The translations under genes were made by a program, and so were the position numbers. A stretch of 64,000 nucleotides of DNA from Sphingomonas sp. (GTDB lineage Bacteria; Pseudomonadota; Alphaproteobacteria; Sphingomonadales; Sphingomonadaceae), in the NCBI GenBank assembly GCA_019635535.1, contig JAHBZH010000001.1:255001-319000 (forward strand). Direction: 5' to 3'. The notes beneath the pieces were generated by a model. That model saw only the letters and a program-made list of their open reading frames with translations, was not told where the DNA came from and made no database searches. The first letter of the stretch is position 1, and the number at the start of each line of letters is the position of its first letter. This document shows, one piece after another, positions 55,040 through 63,967 of the stretch.

Positions 55040-55864
55040 CTATCGCCCCATCGCGCCGGCGGCGGCCTGCGGATCGAGCCGGGCGCCGTTCCAGACGAGG
55101 CTCCAGTGGAGATGCGGTCCGGTCGCCCGGCCCGTCGCGCCGACCGTGCCGATCGGCTGGCCCTGGCGCACCGCGTCGCCCTCGCGCACGTCGGCGCGCG
55201 CCAGGTGCAGGAAGGCGCTGCTCAGGCCCAGGCCGTGATCGATGATGACCAGATTGCCTTCCAGGCTGAAGGCGGGGGGCGGGGCCAGCACGACCACGCC
55301 GTCGGCCGGCGCGACGACCGTGGCACCGGCGCCGGCGGCGACGTCCGTGCCGCTGTGATAGGCGGCGGGTACGCCGCCGCGATAGATGCGCTGCGAACCG
55401 AAAACGCCGCTGATTCGTCCCTGCGCGGGCCAGATCATCCGCTGGCTCCAGCCCTGCGCGTCGGTCCGCCGTGCCCGCGCCGCCGCGATTCGCGCCAGCT
55501 CGCTTTCGCGGAGGCGCTGATATTCCGGGGTCGGCCCGCCGGACGGGCGCGCCATATTGATCCGCTGAATCGGCCAGCCGCGTGGGGCGACCCGCAATAT
55601 CTCCACCACCTCGCGCCCGCCCTCGAGCCGGGCGACCAGTCGCGCCGTCTCGCCCGCGTCGCGGTCGATGCCGAGCAGAAAGCGGCCGTCCGCCGCGAAC
55701 GGCACCTCGCGGCCGTCGAGCGCGAGCGACACCGTGCCCTCCGGCACATTGGCGCGCAACAGCGCGCCCTGGCGCGGCTCGCCGAGGATCCGGAAGGACT
55801 GGGCGTGCGCCGCGCCGGCCAGCGCGAGGGCGCACAAGGCCATCGAAAGGGCCGGCGCGCGCAT
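55040..55864 (-). CDS. Exported M23-family (LytM) peptidase
   Basis: A 274-residue secreted zinc endopeptidase that should cut peptidoglycan cross-bridges, or act as an activator. The LytM domain (about residues 140-260) keeps the ligands: His and Asp in AYHSGTDVAAG and the HLH of ATGPHLHWSL; VIIDHGLGLSSAFLHL completes the site. All residues needed for catalysis are present. The start overlaps the next gene's stop by one base. Confidence 0.9.
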   Translation of the reverse strand: MRAPALSMALCALALAGAAHAQSFRILGEPRQGALLRANVPEGTVSLALDGREVPFAADGRFLLGIDRDAGETARLVARLEGGREVVEILRVAPRGWPIQRINMARPSGGPTPEYQRLRESELARIAAARARRTDAQGWSQRMIWPAQGRISGVFGSQRIYRGGVPAAYHSGTDVAAGAGATVVAPADGVVVLAPPPAFSLEGNLVIIDHGLGLSSAFLHLARADVREGDAVRQGQPIGTVGATGRATGPHLHWSLVWNGARLDPQAAAGAMGR

Positions 55865-57093
55865 CAGCCGAGAATGCGGACGGCCGCCCGCTCGGCTTCG
55901 CTCAGCAGCGGGTTCCAGGTGTCGAGGATCAGGATCGCGCGCGGACGGTCGCTGTCGTTCCAGGCCTCATGCTCGATCGTGTCGTCGAACGCCCAGGCCT
56001 CGCCGGCCTTCCATTCGCGGGTTTCCGCGCCGACCCGGAAGCCGCAGCCGTCCGGCACGACCAGCGGCAGGTGGACGGTGGTGCGGGCATTGGCCGAGCC
56101 GGTGTGCGGCGGGATGCGCGTGCGCGGCTCCAGGATCGAGAACATCACGGTCGGCGCCTTGCCGGGCACGTCGAGCAGCGGCAGCGTGTCGAGCAGCGCC
56201 GCAGTTGCCGGGCAGCGCGCGCAATTCTCCTCCTGCCGCACGCCGTCCTTCCAGAAGAACCAGGCGCTCCAGCGCGGCGAATGGTTGAGCTCCTGCCACT
56301 GGTTGACCGGCTGGGTCGGGTCGAAGGCGACATAGGGGCGGAAGCCGTCATTGCCTTCGTCCCACAGCGACAGCAGGTCGCGGGTGATCTCCTCCGTCCC
56401 CGCCTCAAGCCGGGGGAACCAGTCGAACAGTGCGCGGTCGAAGAATTCGATCGCCGGCAGATAGGGGAAATGGCCGTCGGTCGGCTGCTGCTGATAGACT
56501 TTCCGCCGGCCGAGGCGCTGCTCCGCATAGGCGCGGGCGCGGCTGAGATCGGCAGCCGGAAAAGCGGCGAAGAGATTGGCGAGCGGTCCCTCGATCTTGC
56601 GCGCGCGCCGTTCGTCGTCGGCCCGCACGATCGCGCGCCCTTCCTCCAGCGCATGGCGGATCGAGTCGGGAAGCCGCGCCGGGTCCGGCGTGGCGGCGAA
56701 CAGCGCGCGGTAGACCTCCGCGCTTTCCGCCGTGCGGCCCAGGCGATGCAGCGCCTGCGCCTTCTGGAGCAGCGCCGGCATCATATAGGGATCGAGCGCC
56801 AGCGCCCGGTCGAGGCTGGCGATCTCGCGCGCCGCATCGCCGGCGGCGCGGTGGGCGATGGCGAGGTTGAGCCAGAGCGGCGGTGCGGCGGCATCGGCTG
56901 CGGTCGCCTGCTCGAAGCTGCGGATCGCGCCGGCCGCGTCGCCGGCGCCCAGCGCCACCAGCCCCAGCGCATTGAGCGCACCGGCATGGCCCGGCTCGGC
57001 CGCGACCGCGGTTTCGAGCAGCCGGCGCGCTTCGGCCGCATCGCCCCGGCGCCGCGCGTCGTTGGCGCGTGCCAGCAGCTCGGCGGCGCGCAT
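55864..57093 (-). CDS. TPR protein with aspartyl/asparaginyl beta-hydroxylase domain
   Basis: A 409-residue protein: TPR-like helices in the first ~170 residues (AELLARANDARRRGDAAEAR, LNALGLVALGAGDAAGAIRS) and an Asp/Asn beta-hydroxylase domain. The catalytic residues are in RIPPHTGSANARTTVHLPLV and AWAFDDTIEHEAWN (two metal His), with the cosubstrate Arg in RPRAILILDTWNP. Start 57093 shares one base with the DUF2093 stop. The protein substrate is unknown; it is the second TPR-hydroxylase at this locus. Confidence 0.88.
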   Translation of the reverse strand: MRAAELLARANDARRRGDAAEARRLLETAVAAEPGHAGALNALGLVALGAGDAAGAIRSFEQATAADAAAPPLWLNLAIAHRAAGDAAREIASLDRALALDPYMMPALLQKAQALHRLGRTAESAEVYRALFAATPDPARLPDSIRHALEEGRAIVRADDERRARKIEGPLANLFAAFPAADLSRARAYAEQRLGRRKVYQQQPTDGHFPYLPAIEFFDRALFDWFPRLEAGTEEITRDLLSLWDEGNDGFRPYVAFDPTQPVNQWQELNHSPRWSAWFFWKDGVRQEENCARCPATAALLDTLPLLDVPGKAPTVMFSILEPRTRIPPHTGSANARTTVHLPLVVPDGCGFRVGAETREWKAGEAWAFDDTIEHEAWNDSDRPRAILILDTWNPLLSEAERAAVRILG

Positions 57094-57293
57094 CAATCCT
57101 TGCCTTCGGCCTGCACCGAAGCCTCGGCGGAGACATAGGCCTCCTGCCGCTCGACGCTCCAGTAGCGCAGTTCGGCGAGCGGGATGGACTGGCCCGTCAC
57201 CGCGCAGACGACATGGTCGCCGGGCACGAGCATCCGGTAGCTGCCGGGCAGATAATGGAGGCGGGCCGGCCGGCCCTTGTTCGACATCAGCAT
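57093..57293 (-). CDS. DUF2093 protein
   Basis: A 66-residue protein matching DUF2093: SNKGRPARLHYLPGSYRML, then GDHVVCAVTGQSIPLAELRYW. The family is small, alphaproteobacterial and uncharacterised; the Cys and the aromatic pattern suggest a zinc-ribbon-like beta fold, which is only inference. Start is at 57293 or 57287. It lies between xseA (13 bases) and the TPR-hydroxylase gene. Confidence 0.85.
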   Translation of the reverse strand: MLMSNKGRPARLHYLPGSYRMLVPGDHVVCAVTGQSIPLAELRYWSVERQEAYVSAEASVQAEGKD

Positions 57294-57306
57294 GGCATCT
57301 TCCCAA

Positions 57307-58680
57307 TCACAACAGCTTGGGCTGATCAAGCTTGCCGGACGCCGAAGCGCCCTTTCGGGACGATGGCGGTCCGCCCTCGCCGGCCAGCGCGTCGATCTCG
57401 GCGTCCTGGAATTTGAGCCGCAGCGCGCGCGCCTGGCGGGCGGCGGCGGCGGAGGTCAGGACGTGGCCGTCCTTGTCCCTGACCAGCGCATAGCCGCGCT
57501 TGAGCGGCAATTCGGGATGCGCCGCCTCGGCGATGCGCCAGAGCGCCGCCAGCCGCTCGCGCGCCCTGCGGTGCGCGGCCTGGAGCAGGCCCGGCCGCAG
57601 CGCGCCGGCGGCATGGCCCAATTCGCCGCGCGCCCGGTCGATCCGCCCACGCAGGCCCCGCGGCAGCCGTTCGGCCAGCTCGTCCACCCGCTGGCGCTGG
57701 GGCGCGAGCAGTTCCTCGCGCGCCGGCCAGTGGCGCAGCAGCGCCTGGAGCTGCTCGCCGCCCCGCTCGGCGGTCCGCCGCGCCATGCGCTCGGCCCGCC
57801 CTCCCAGCTCGCGCACCTGCGCGGCCAGCTCGGCGCGCACCGGCACGGCCAGTTCGGCGGCGGCGGTCGGCGTCGGCGCGCGCCTGTCGGCGGCGAAATC
57901 GCACAGGGTCGTGTCGGTCTCGTGGCCGACGGCGGAGATGGTCGGAATCGCCGAGCCCGCGACGGCGCGCACCACGATCTCCTCGTTGAACGCCCACAGA
58001 TCCTCGATCGAGCCGCCGCCGCGCGCGACGATGATGAGGTCCGGCGGCTCCGCCAGCGCGTTCAGCCCCCGCACCGCCGCCGCGACCTTCTCCGCCGCCC
58101 CCTCGCCCTGCACCGGCACGGGCCAGAGCAGCACATGGGTCGGGAAGCGATCCTCCAGCCGGTGGAGGATGTCGCGGATCACCGCCCCGGTCGGCGAGGT
58201 GACGACGCCGATCCTGCGCGGCGCGAAGGGCAGCCGCCGCTTGCGCCCCTCGTCGAACAGCCCCTCTGCCGCCAGCGCCTGCCGGCGCTTCTCGAGCAGC
58301 GCCATCAGCGCGCCCTGCCCGGCCAGCTCCAGCCGCTCGACGACGATCTGGTAGCGCGAGCGGGCCGGATAGGTGGTGAGCTTGCCGGTCGCGACCACCT
58401 CGATCCCGTCCTCCGGCTGGAAGCGCAGGCTCCCCGCCTGCCCGCGCCAGATCACCGCGTCGATATTGGCGCTCTCGTCCTTCAGCGTGAAATAGCAATG
58501 GCCGGAGGCGACGCGCTTGAAACCGGAAATCTCGCCGCGCACCCGGACATGGGCGAACGCACCCTCCACCGTGCGCTTCAGCGCGGACGACAGCTCCGAT
58601 ACCGAAAGGGCCGGCGCGTTGTCGCCCGGCGCCTCGCTTGCTAGGAGCCCCGCGTCGTCGGGAAGGAAATCGTCGTTCAT
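57307..58680 (-). CDS. xseA: Exodeoxyribonuclease VII large subunit
   Basis: The catalytic subunit of ExoVII, which degrades single-stranded DNA. About 457 residues with an N-terminal OB-fold ([20 protein letters not shown]), the XseA core ([56 protein letters not shown]) and a coiled-coil C-terminus that binds XseB. I start at 58680 (MNDDF); an ATG at 58695 would run deeper into purD. The chosen ATG overlaps the purD ATG on the other strand. Confidence 0.94.
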   Translation of the reverse strand: MNDDFLPDDAGLLASEAPGDNAPALSVSELSSALKRTVEGAFAHVRVRGEISGFKRVASGHCYFTLKDESANIDAVIWRGQAGSLRFQPEDGIEVVATGKLTTYPARSRYQIVVERLELAGQGALMALLEKRRQALAAEGLFDEGRKRRLPFAPRRIGVVTSPTGAVIRDILHRLEDRFPTHVLLWPVPVQGEGAAEKVAAAVRGLNALAEPPDLIIVARGGGSIEDLWAFNEEIVVRAVAGSAIPTISAVGHETDTTLCDFAADRRAPTPTAAAELAVPVRAELAAQVRELGGRAERMARRTAERGGEQLQALLRHWPAREELLAPQRQRVDELAERLPRGLRGRIDRARGELGHAAGALRPGLLQAAHRRARERLAALWRIAEAAHPELPLKRGYALVRDKDGHVLTSAAAARQARALRLKFQDAEIDALAGEGGPPSSRKGASASGKLDQPKLL

Positions 58681-59956
58681 GAATGTTTTGCTCATCGGTT
58701 CAGGCGGACGCGAACATGCGCTCGCGTGGAAGCTTGCGCAATCGCCGCTGCTCGGCAAGCTCCATGCCGCGCCGGGCAATCCGGGCATCGCCGGGGAAGC
58801 GGAGCTGGCCGCGCTCGATCCCGCCGATCATCGCGCGGTGATCGATTTCTGCCGCCGCCAGTCGATCGACCTGGTCGTTGTCGGCCCGGAAGCGCCCCTG
58901 GTCGATGGCCTCGCCGACAACCTCCGGGCGATCGGCCTGCCGGTCTTCGGTCCGAACCGGATCCCCGCCCAGCTCGAAGGCTCGAAAGGCTTCACCAAGG
59001 ATCTGTGCGCCAGGCACGGTATCCCGACCGCCGGCTATGTCCGCGTCACCGACCGGCTGGCGGCGGAAGCGGCGCTGGGCGATTTCGGCCTGCCGGTCGT
59101 CATCAAAGCGGACGGGCTCGCCGCCGGCAAGGGGGTGATCATCGCAACCACGCCGGAAGAGACCGAAGCCGCGCTCGACACGATGTTCGACGGCACGTTC
59201 GGCGCGGCCGGCGCGGAGCTGGTGATCGAGGAGTATATGACCGGCGAGGAGGTCAGTTTCTTCGCGCTCGTGGATGGCGAGACCGTCCTCCCCTTCGGCT
59301 CGGCGCAGGATCACAAGCGCGTCGGCGACGGCGATACCGGCCCCAATACCGGCGGCATGGGCGCCTACAGCCCCGCCGCCATCTTCACGCCCGATCTGGA
59401 GACGCGCGTGATGGACGAGATCGTCCGGCCGACCGCCCGCGCATTGGTTGAGGCGGGCACGCCCTATTCGGGTATCCTCTATGCCGGCCTGATGCTGACG
59501 CCCGATGGGCCGAAGCTCATCGAATACAACGCCCGTTTCGGCGATCCCGAATGTCAGGTGCTGATGCTGCGGCTGGAGAGCGACCTGCTCCAGCTCATGC
59601 TCGCCACCGCCAATGGCGAACTCGCCGCCGCGCCGCCGCCCCGCTTTTCCGACGATGCGGCGCTGACCGTGGTGATGGCGGCGAACGGCTATCCTGGCAC
59701 GCCGGAGAAAGGCGGGGCGATCGACGGCATCGCGGCGGCCGAAGCGAACGGCGCCAAGGTCTTTCATGCCGGCACGGCGCTCGCGGACGACAGGCTCGTC
59801 GCCAATGGCGGGCGTGTGCTCAACGTCACCGCCTCGGGCAGGATGGTGCCGGAAGCGCAGGCCGCCGCCTATGAAGCCGTCGATGCGATCGATTTTCCCA
59901 CCGGCTTCTGCCGCCGCGACATCGGCTGGCGCGAGGTCGCGCGGCTGAAGGGCTGA
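58679..59956 (+). CDS. purD: Phosphoribosylamine-glycine ligase
   Basis: GAR synthetase of purine synthesis, an ATP-grasp enzyme of 425 residues. Marks are [54 protein letters not shown] and the metal site [18 protein letters not shown] upstream lies inside the oppositely transcribed xseA. The start codons of purD and xseA overlap in CATG, so each promoter must lie in or beyond the other gene's 5' end. Confidence 0.96.
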   Translation: MNVLLIGSGGREHALAWKLAQSPLLGKLHAAPGNPGIAGEAELAALDPADHRAVIDFCRRQSIDLVVVGPEAPLVDGLADNLRAIGLPVFGPNRIPAQLEGSKGFTKDLCARHGIPTAGYVRVTDRLAAEAALGDFGLPVVIKADGLAAGKGVIIATTPEETEAALDTMFDGTFGAAGAELVIEEYMTGEEVSFFALVDGETVLPFGSAQDHKRVGDGDTGPNTGGMGAYSPAAIFTPDLETRVMDEIVRPTARALVEAGTPYSGILYAGLMLTPDGPKLIEYNARFGDPECQVLMLRLESDLLQLMLATANGELAAAPPPRFSDDAALTVVMAANGYPGTPEKGGAIDGIAAAEANGAKVFHAGTALADDRLVANGGRVLNVTASGRMVPEAQAAAYEAVDAIDFPTGFCRRDIGWREVARLKG

Positions 59957-60008
59957 CATGGCCGGGCGTTCAGGGATATTGTGACGGACGCGAACGTTGG
60001 GGAAGACG

Positions 60009-60320
60009 ATGCCGGCCTGGGGCAAGTTTCTGATCGGACTCGCGGCGGCGCTCGCCGCCGGCTGGGCGAGCCACGGGCCGCTCGGCCATGGCGCGGCCTT
60101 CGTCGACAATCTGCAAGCACAGGGTGATGCCGTGCTTGCGCGGACGGAAGTGCCGGGCGTCGCCGTCCGCTTCGATCGCGATCCGCTACGCCGCCGGGCG
60201 ATCCTGTCCGGTCCCGCCGACGATTTCCAGCGCGAGGGTCAGGGCCAGTTTCCCGGCATCAACGACCGGATCGCGGCCATTCCCGGCGCCGCCGGCTTCC
60301 GTTGGGAGAATGAACCATGA
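60009..60320 (+). CDS. Membrane-anchored protein ahead of two mini-proteins
   Basis: About 103 residues: one N-terminal helix (FLIGLAAALAAGWA) and a periplasmic domain with ARTEVPGVAVRFDRDPLRRR and LSGPADDFQREGQGQFPGIN, recalling the N-terminal part of OmpA/BON-type envelope proteins but without the OmpA domain. GGGGAAG precedes the ATG at 60009; a TTG at 59997 is possible. It overlaps the next gene by four bases. Function unknown. Confidence 0.75.
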   Translation: MPAWGKFLIGLAAALAAGWASHGPLGHGAAFVDNLQAQGDAVLARTEVPGVAVRFDRDPLRRRAILSGPADDFQREGQGQFPGINDRIAAIPGAAGFRWENEP

Positions 60321-60424
60321 TCCCGCTGCTCGTCGAAACCTGGCTGCTCGTCGCCATCGCCTATCTGCTCGGCGTCGGCGTCGGCTGGATCCTGTTCCGG
60401 CCGAAGCGCGAGAGCTTCCTGTGA
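60317..60424 (+). CDS. 35-residue single-helix membrane protein
   Basis: A mini-gene starting with ATG inside the stop of its neighbour (ATGA). It encodes a helix (WLLVAIAYLLGVGVGWILF) followed by the basic stop-transfer RPKRESFL. Overlap, in-frame length and composition support it as real. Function unknown. Confidence 0.65.
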   Translation: MIPLLVETWLLVAIAYLLGVGVGWILFRPKRESFL

Positions 60425-60434
60425 GGCCCCGCAT

Positions 60435-60536
60435 ATGCTGACCCTCGCCCAATCCAATCTCCCGCTGCTCGCCGTCGCTTTCGTCATCGGTCTCGCCACC
60501 GGCTGGTGGATGTGCCGCCGCCGCAAGCCCAAATAG
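60435..60536 (+). CDS. 33-residue single-helix membrane protein
   Basis: Ten bases after the previous mini-gene: a helix (LLAVAFVIGLATGWWM) ending in CRRRKPK. Its arrangement (helix, GW, then Arg/Lys/Pro) repeats that of the preceding mini-protein and of the anchor of the following HhH protein. Function unknown. Confidence 0.6.
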   Translation: MLTLAQSNLPLLAVAFVIGLATGWWMCRRRKPK

Positions 60537-60551
60537 GAAAGCCTGCCTGTC

Positions 60552-61073
60552 ATGACCTTCGACACCACCACGATCGGCATCGTCCTCGCCGTCCTCGCCG
60601 TCCTCGTCGTCGGCTTCCTGGTGATGCGCCCGAAAAAGCCGGCGCCGCGCGTCGAGCGGCGCGAGAGCGAACCCTATGTCGCCGCCACCGATCGCCCCTA
60701 TGTGAAGGCGAAGGTCGCGGACGGCGGCGAGGGCGATGCGGTCACCGACAGCGCCGCCGCCGCCACCGCCGACGTGGCGGGCGAGGTGCTCGGCGTCGAT
60801 GCCCATCGCGAGCTGCCCGGCGCTTCGGGCGCGCCCGACGATCTCGGCAAGCTCAAGGGCGTCGGCCCGAAGCTCATCGCCCGCCTCCACGAGCTCGGCG
60901 TCAACCGCTTCGACCAGCTCGCCGGCATGAACGCGGCCGAGCTCGCCCATCTCGACGACCGGCTCGGGCCGTTCAAGGGCCGCCTCGCCCGCGACCGCGT
61001 CGCCGAGCAGGCCGACTATCTCGCCCGGGGCGACATCGACGGTTTCGAGGAGAAGTTCGGCAAGCTGGGCTGA
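60552..61073 (+). CDS. Membrane-anchored helix-hairpin-helix protein
   Basis: A 173-residue protein with an N-terminal helix (IGIVLAVLAVLVVGFLVM) followed by RPKKPAPR, a variable acidic linker (about 35-85) and a C-terminal domain with a HhH motif DDLGKLKGVGPKLIARLHEL and NRFDQLAGM, the type often labelled 'flap endonuclease-like'. I see no nuclease residues, so DNA binding at the membrane is the safer inference. It ends the four-gene cluster and converges with the HlyC-type gene. Confidence 0.82.
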   Translation: MTFDTTTIGIVLAVLAVLVVGFLVMRPKKPAPRVERRESEPYVAATDRPYVKAKVADGGEGDAVTDSAAAATADVAGEVLGVDAHRELPGASGAPDDLGKLKGVGPKLIARLHELGVNRFDQLAGMNAAELAHLDDRLGPFKGRLARDRVAEQADYLARGDIDGFEEKFGKLG

Positions 61074-61083
61074 TCTGCTCCCG

Positions 61084-62409
61084 TCACTCCGCGCGGCGGC
61101 CGCGCGGCGATGGCGTGGCGAGCAGCTTGTCGATCTTGCGCCCGTCCATGTCGACGATTTCGAAGCGCCAGCCGCCGAAGGCGAAGCGTTCGCCCACTTC
61201 CGGCAGGTGCTTGAGCACCGCCAGCGCCAGGCCGGCCGCCGTCGCATAATCGCGGTCCTCCGGCAGGCGCAGGCCGAGCTGGTCGGCGAGCATGTCGGCG
61301 GCGACCGAGCCGGACACCCACCAGCTTCCGTCGTCGCGCTCGACGAGCGGCGGATCGGTGTCCTCGTCCTGGTCGGAGGCGAAGGCGCCGGCCAGCGCGC
61401 CGAGCAGGTCGGCCGGCGTCACCAGCCCTTCGAAATGGCCATATTCGTCATGGACGAAGGCCATCGGCACCTCGGCCTCGCGCAGCACGTTCAGCGTGTC
61501 CATCGCGTCCATCTGGTCGGGCACGACCGGCGCGGCGCGCATCAGCGCACGCAGGTCGAGAGGGCGGCCCGCGATGAAGGCGGTGACGATGTCGCGCGCC
61601 TGGACGACGCCGACCAGATTGTCCACCGAGCCTTCCGCCACCGGCAGCCGGCTGTGCGGCATCGCAAGCAGCGCGGCGCGCACCGCATCCGCGTCGGCAT
61701 CGGCGTCGATCCAGTCCACCTCGGTGCGCGGCGTCATCACCTCGCGCGTCGGCCGGTCGGCGAGCCGCACCACGCCGGAGATGATCGCCCGCTCGCTTTC
61801 CTCCAGCAGCCCCGCCGTCGTCGCCTCGGCGACGACCATATGCAGGTCCTCGGCGGTGACATGATCGGATGATTCGCGCTTGAGCCGGAGCAGGCGGAAG
61901 ACGAGGCCGGTGGTGCGGTCGAGCAGCCAGACGAACGGCGCCGTTATCCGGGACAGATAGTGCATCGGCAGCGCGATGACGCAGGCGATCGGCTCGGGCG
62001 TGCGCAGCGCGAACTGCTTGGGCACCAGCTCGCCGATCACCAGCGAGGCATAGGTGACGAGGATGATGACGGTCGCAAAGCCCAGCGTCTGCGCGGTGGC
62101 CGGATCGACGCCGAGCAGCGCGATGCGCTGCCCGATCGGACCGCCCAGGCTGGCGCCGGAATAGGCGCCGTTCAGGATGCCGACCAAGGTGATGCCGATC
62201 TGCACGGTGGACAGGAAGCGCCCCGGATCGGCGGCGAGATCGAGCGCGGCCTGAGCGCCGGGCCGCCCGCGCTTGGCCATCGCCTTCAGCCGGGCGCGGC
62301 GCGCGGAGACGATCGCCAGCTCGGACATGGCGAACACGCCGTTCACCGCCACCAGCAGGGCGATGACGAGAACATCCAGCCAGGGGAAGGGATCGAGGGG
62401 CGCGGACAT
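61084..62409 (-). CDS. DUF21/CBS/CorC_HlyC membrane protein (hemolysin C/CorC family)
   Basis: A 441-residue protein: DUF21 transmembrane domain with four helices (ALLVAVNGVFAMSELAIVS, FATVIILVTYASLVIGELVPKQ), a CBS pair (about 200-330; REVMTPRTEVDW, FVHDEYGHFEGLVT) and a C-terminal CorC_HlyC domain. Relatives are Mg/Co export proteins. I start at 62409 (MSAPLDP); the frame to 62475 lacks support. Confidence 0.9.
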   Translation of the reverse strand: MSAPLDPFPWLDVLVIALLVAVNGVFAMSELAIVSARRARLKAMAKRGRPGAQAALDLAADPGRFLSTVQIGITLVGILNGAYSGASLGGPIGQRIALLGVDPATAQTLGFATVIILVTYASLVIGELVPKQFALRTPEPIACVIALPMHYLSRITAPFVWLLDRTTGLVFRLLRLKRESSDHVTAEDLHMVVAEATTAGLLEESERAIISGVVRLADRPTREVMTPRTEVDWIDADADADAVRAALLAMPHSRLPVAEGSVDNLVGVVQARDIVTAFIAGRPLDLRALMRAAPVVPDQMDAMDTLNVLREAEVPMAFVHDEYGHFEGLVTPADLLGALAGAFASDQDEDTDPPLVERDDGSWWVSGSVAADMLADQLGLRLPEDRDYATAAGLALAVLKHLPEVGERFAFGGWRFEIVDMDGRKIDKLLATPSPRGRRAE

Positions 62410-62550
62410 GGCCTGTCCGCCATGTGTAGCCGCAACGCTTTCGGTTGCACAACAGGTTCGTGAGTTCCGATTCAAGCCGGATGCGGAACAAGCGCGCCCT
62501 TACGGCGGTTATCCAGCCGTCCAACGACCATCCTGCCAAGGGGATTTTGC

Positions 62551-63219
62551 ATGACCAGTAGGCTTTTCACCGCCGCCGCGGCCACCGCCGCCTTGCTTGC
62601 CACCACCGCCTGCATTTCCGACCCGAACACGGGCGAGCAGCGCGTCTCGCGCGCCGCGATCGGCGCCGGCGCGGGCGCGATCGGCGGCTATCTGCTCGGC
62701 GATCTGATCGGCGGCCGGCGCGACCGCACCGAGCGCATCATCGGCACCGGCGTCGGCGCGCTCGCCGGCGGCGCGATCGGCGCCTATATGGATCGGCAGG
62801 AGCAGGAACTCAGGCGCCGCACCGCCGGCACCGGCATCGAGGTGGAACGCCAGGGCGACGAGCTGGTCCTGCACCTGCCCGCCGCCGTCACCTTCCCGAT
62901 CAACCGCTACGACATCCAGCCGCAATTCCGCGCAACGCTCGATGACGTGGCCCGCACGCTCGCCGATTATCCGCAGACCCTGGTCGATGTGTACGGTCAC
63001 ACCGATCCTTCGGGCGGCGATGCGATCAACATTCCGCTGTCGCAGAACCGCGCCCGCGCGGTCGCCGACTATCTCGCTTTGCGGGGCGTCAACCAGGCCC
63101 GCATCGCCTCGCAGGGCTTCGGCTCGTCGCGGCCGCTGCCGGGCAACATGAACCGGACCGAGTCCGAACGTCAGGCCAATCGCCGCGTCGAGATCCGGGT
63201 GGTACCGTTGACGGCCTAG
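62551..63219 (+). CDS. OmpA-family lipoprotein (YiaD-like)
   Basis: A 222-residue outer-membrane lipoprotein: lipobox LLATTAC (Cys21), a glycine-zipper segment (AAIGAGAGAIGGYLLGDLIG, repeated as GTGVGALAGGAIGAYM) and a C-terminal OmpA domain (VDVYGHTDPSGGDAINIPLS, NRARAVADYLALRGV) that binds peptidoglycan. Glycine zippers suggest membrane insertion or oligomers. It converges with tadA, overlapping by four bases. Confidence 0.92.
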   Translation: MTSRLFTAAAATAALLATTACISDPNTGEQRVSRAAIGAGAGAIGGYLLGDLIGGRRDRTERIIGTGVGALAGGAIGAYMDRQEQELRRRTAGTGIEVERQGDELVLHLPAAVTFPINRYDIQPQFRATLDDVARTLADYPQTLVDVYGHTDPSGGDAINIPLSQNRARAVADYLALRGVNQARIASQGFGSSRPLPGNMNRTESERQANRRVEIRVVPLTA

Positions 63220-63671
63220 TCCCGCCGCGCCCGGAAAAAGTCCCGCAACATCGCCCCGGCCTCGGCCTCGCCGATGCCGGGGTAGATTTCGGGCGCGTGG
63301 TGGCAGGTCGGCTGCGCGAACAGGCGCGGGCCGTGCAGCACGGCGCCGCCCTTGGGGTCGCCCGCGCCGAAATAGAGCCGGCCGATCCGGGCCAGCGCGA
63401 TCGCGCCGGCGCACATCGCGCAAGGCTCCAGCGTCACCCACAGGTCGCATTCGTCGAGCCGCGAGGTGCCGAGCGCGTCGCCGGCGGCGCGCAGCGCGAC
63501 CATCTCGGCATGGGCGGTGGGATCGGACGCGTCGCGCATCCGGTTGCGCGCGACCGCGACCACCTCGTCGCCGCGCGTCACCACCGCGCCCACCGGCACC
63601 TCGCCAGCGCGCGCGGCGGCGGCGGCCTCGGCCAGCGCCAGGCGCATCGGTTCGGGCAGCGGAAAGCTCAT
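63216..63671 (-). CDS. tadA: tRNA(adenosine34) deaminase TadA
   Basis: A 151-residue zinc deaminase that makes inosine at the tRNA-Arg wobble base. HAE (PTAHAEMVALR; catalytic Glu) and PCAMC (LEPCAMCAGAIALARI) supply the zinc site; RLYFGAGDPKGGA is typical of TadA. The start at 63671 gives the normal length; the open frame to 63989 runs into the next gene. A general nucleoside deaminase cannot be excluded. Confidence 0.93.
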   Translation of the reverse strand: MSFPLPEPMRLALAEAAAAARAGEVPVGAVVTRGDEVVAVARNRMRDASDPTAHAEMVALRAAGDALGTSRLDECDLWVTLEPCAMCAGAIALARIGRLYFGAGDPKGGAVLHGPRLFAQPTCHHAPEIYPGIGEAEAGAMLRDFFRARRD

Positions 63672-63715
63672 GGCTCCGCTGCTAGCGGCCCTGCGCCTCC
63701 CGCGAAAGTCCGGCT

Positions 63716-63967
63716 TTACTGGGCGTTCGTCTCGGCCGGCGCCTGGGCGTTGCCGTCGGTGACGGTGATGCTGGGAATGCCGACCTGGCGATTCTCGATC
63801 CGGATCGATGGCAGCTGGACGTTGGCCGGCGTCGTGCCGACCTCGATGTCCTTGGTTTCCAGCGAGATGCTGTTGCCCTGCGGGCGCAGGTTGACCATGC
63901 CGGTCATCACCAGCGCGATGGCGATGACAAGCACCAGGACGATGAGCAGCAAAAGGGTCCGCAGCAT
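63716..63967 (-). CDS. Small membrane-anchored protein of unknown function
   Basis: An 83-residue protein: one helix (LLLLIVLVLVIAIALVMTGM) and a short beta-like periplasmic part (NSISLETKDIEVGTTPANV, QVGIPSITVTDGNAQ). GGGAGG precedes the ATG. It is transcribed toward tadA, 44 bases away. No known family. The last 33 bases of the window hold only its leader. Confidence 0.7.
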   Translation of the reverse strand: MLRTLLLLIVLVLVIAIALVMTGMVNLRPQGNSISLETKDIEVGTTPANVQLPSIRIENRQVGIPSITVTDGNAQAPAETNAQ

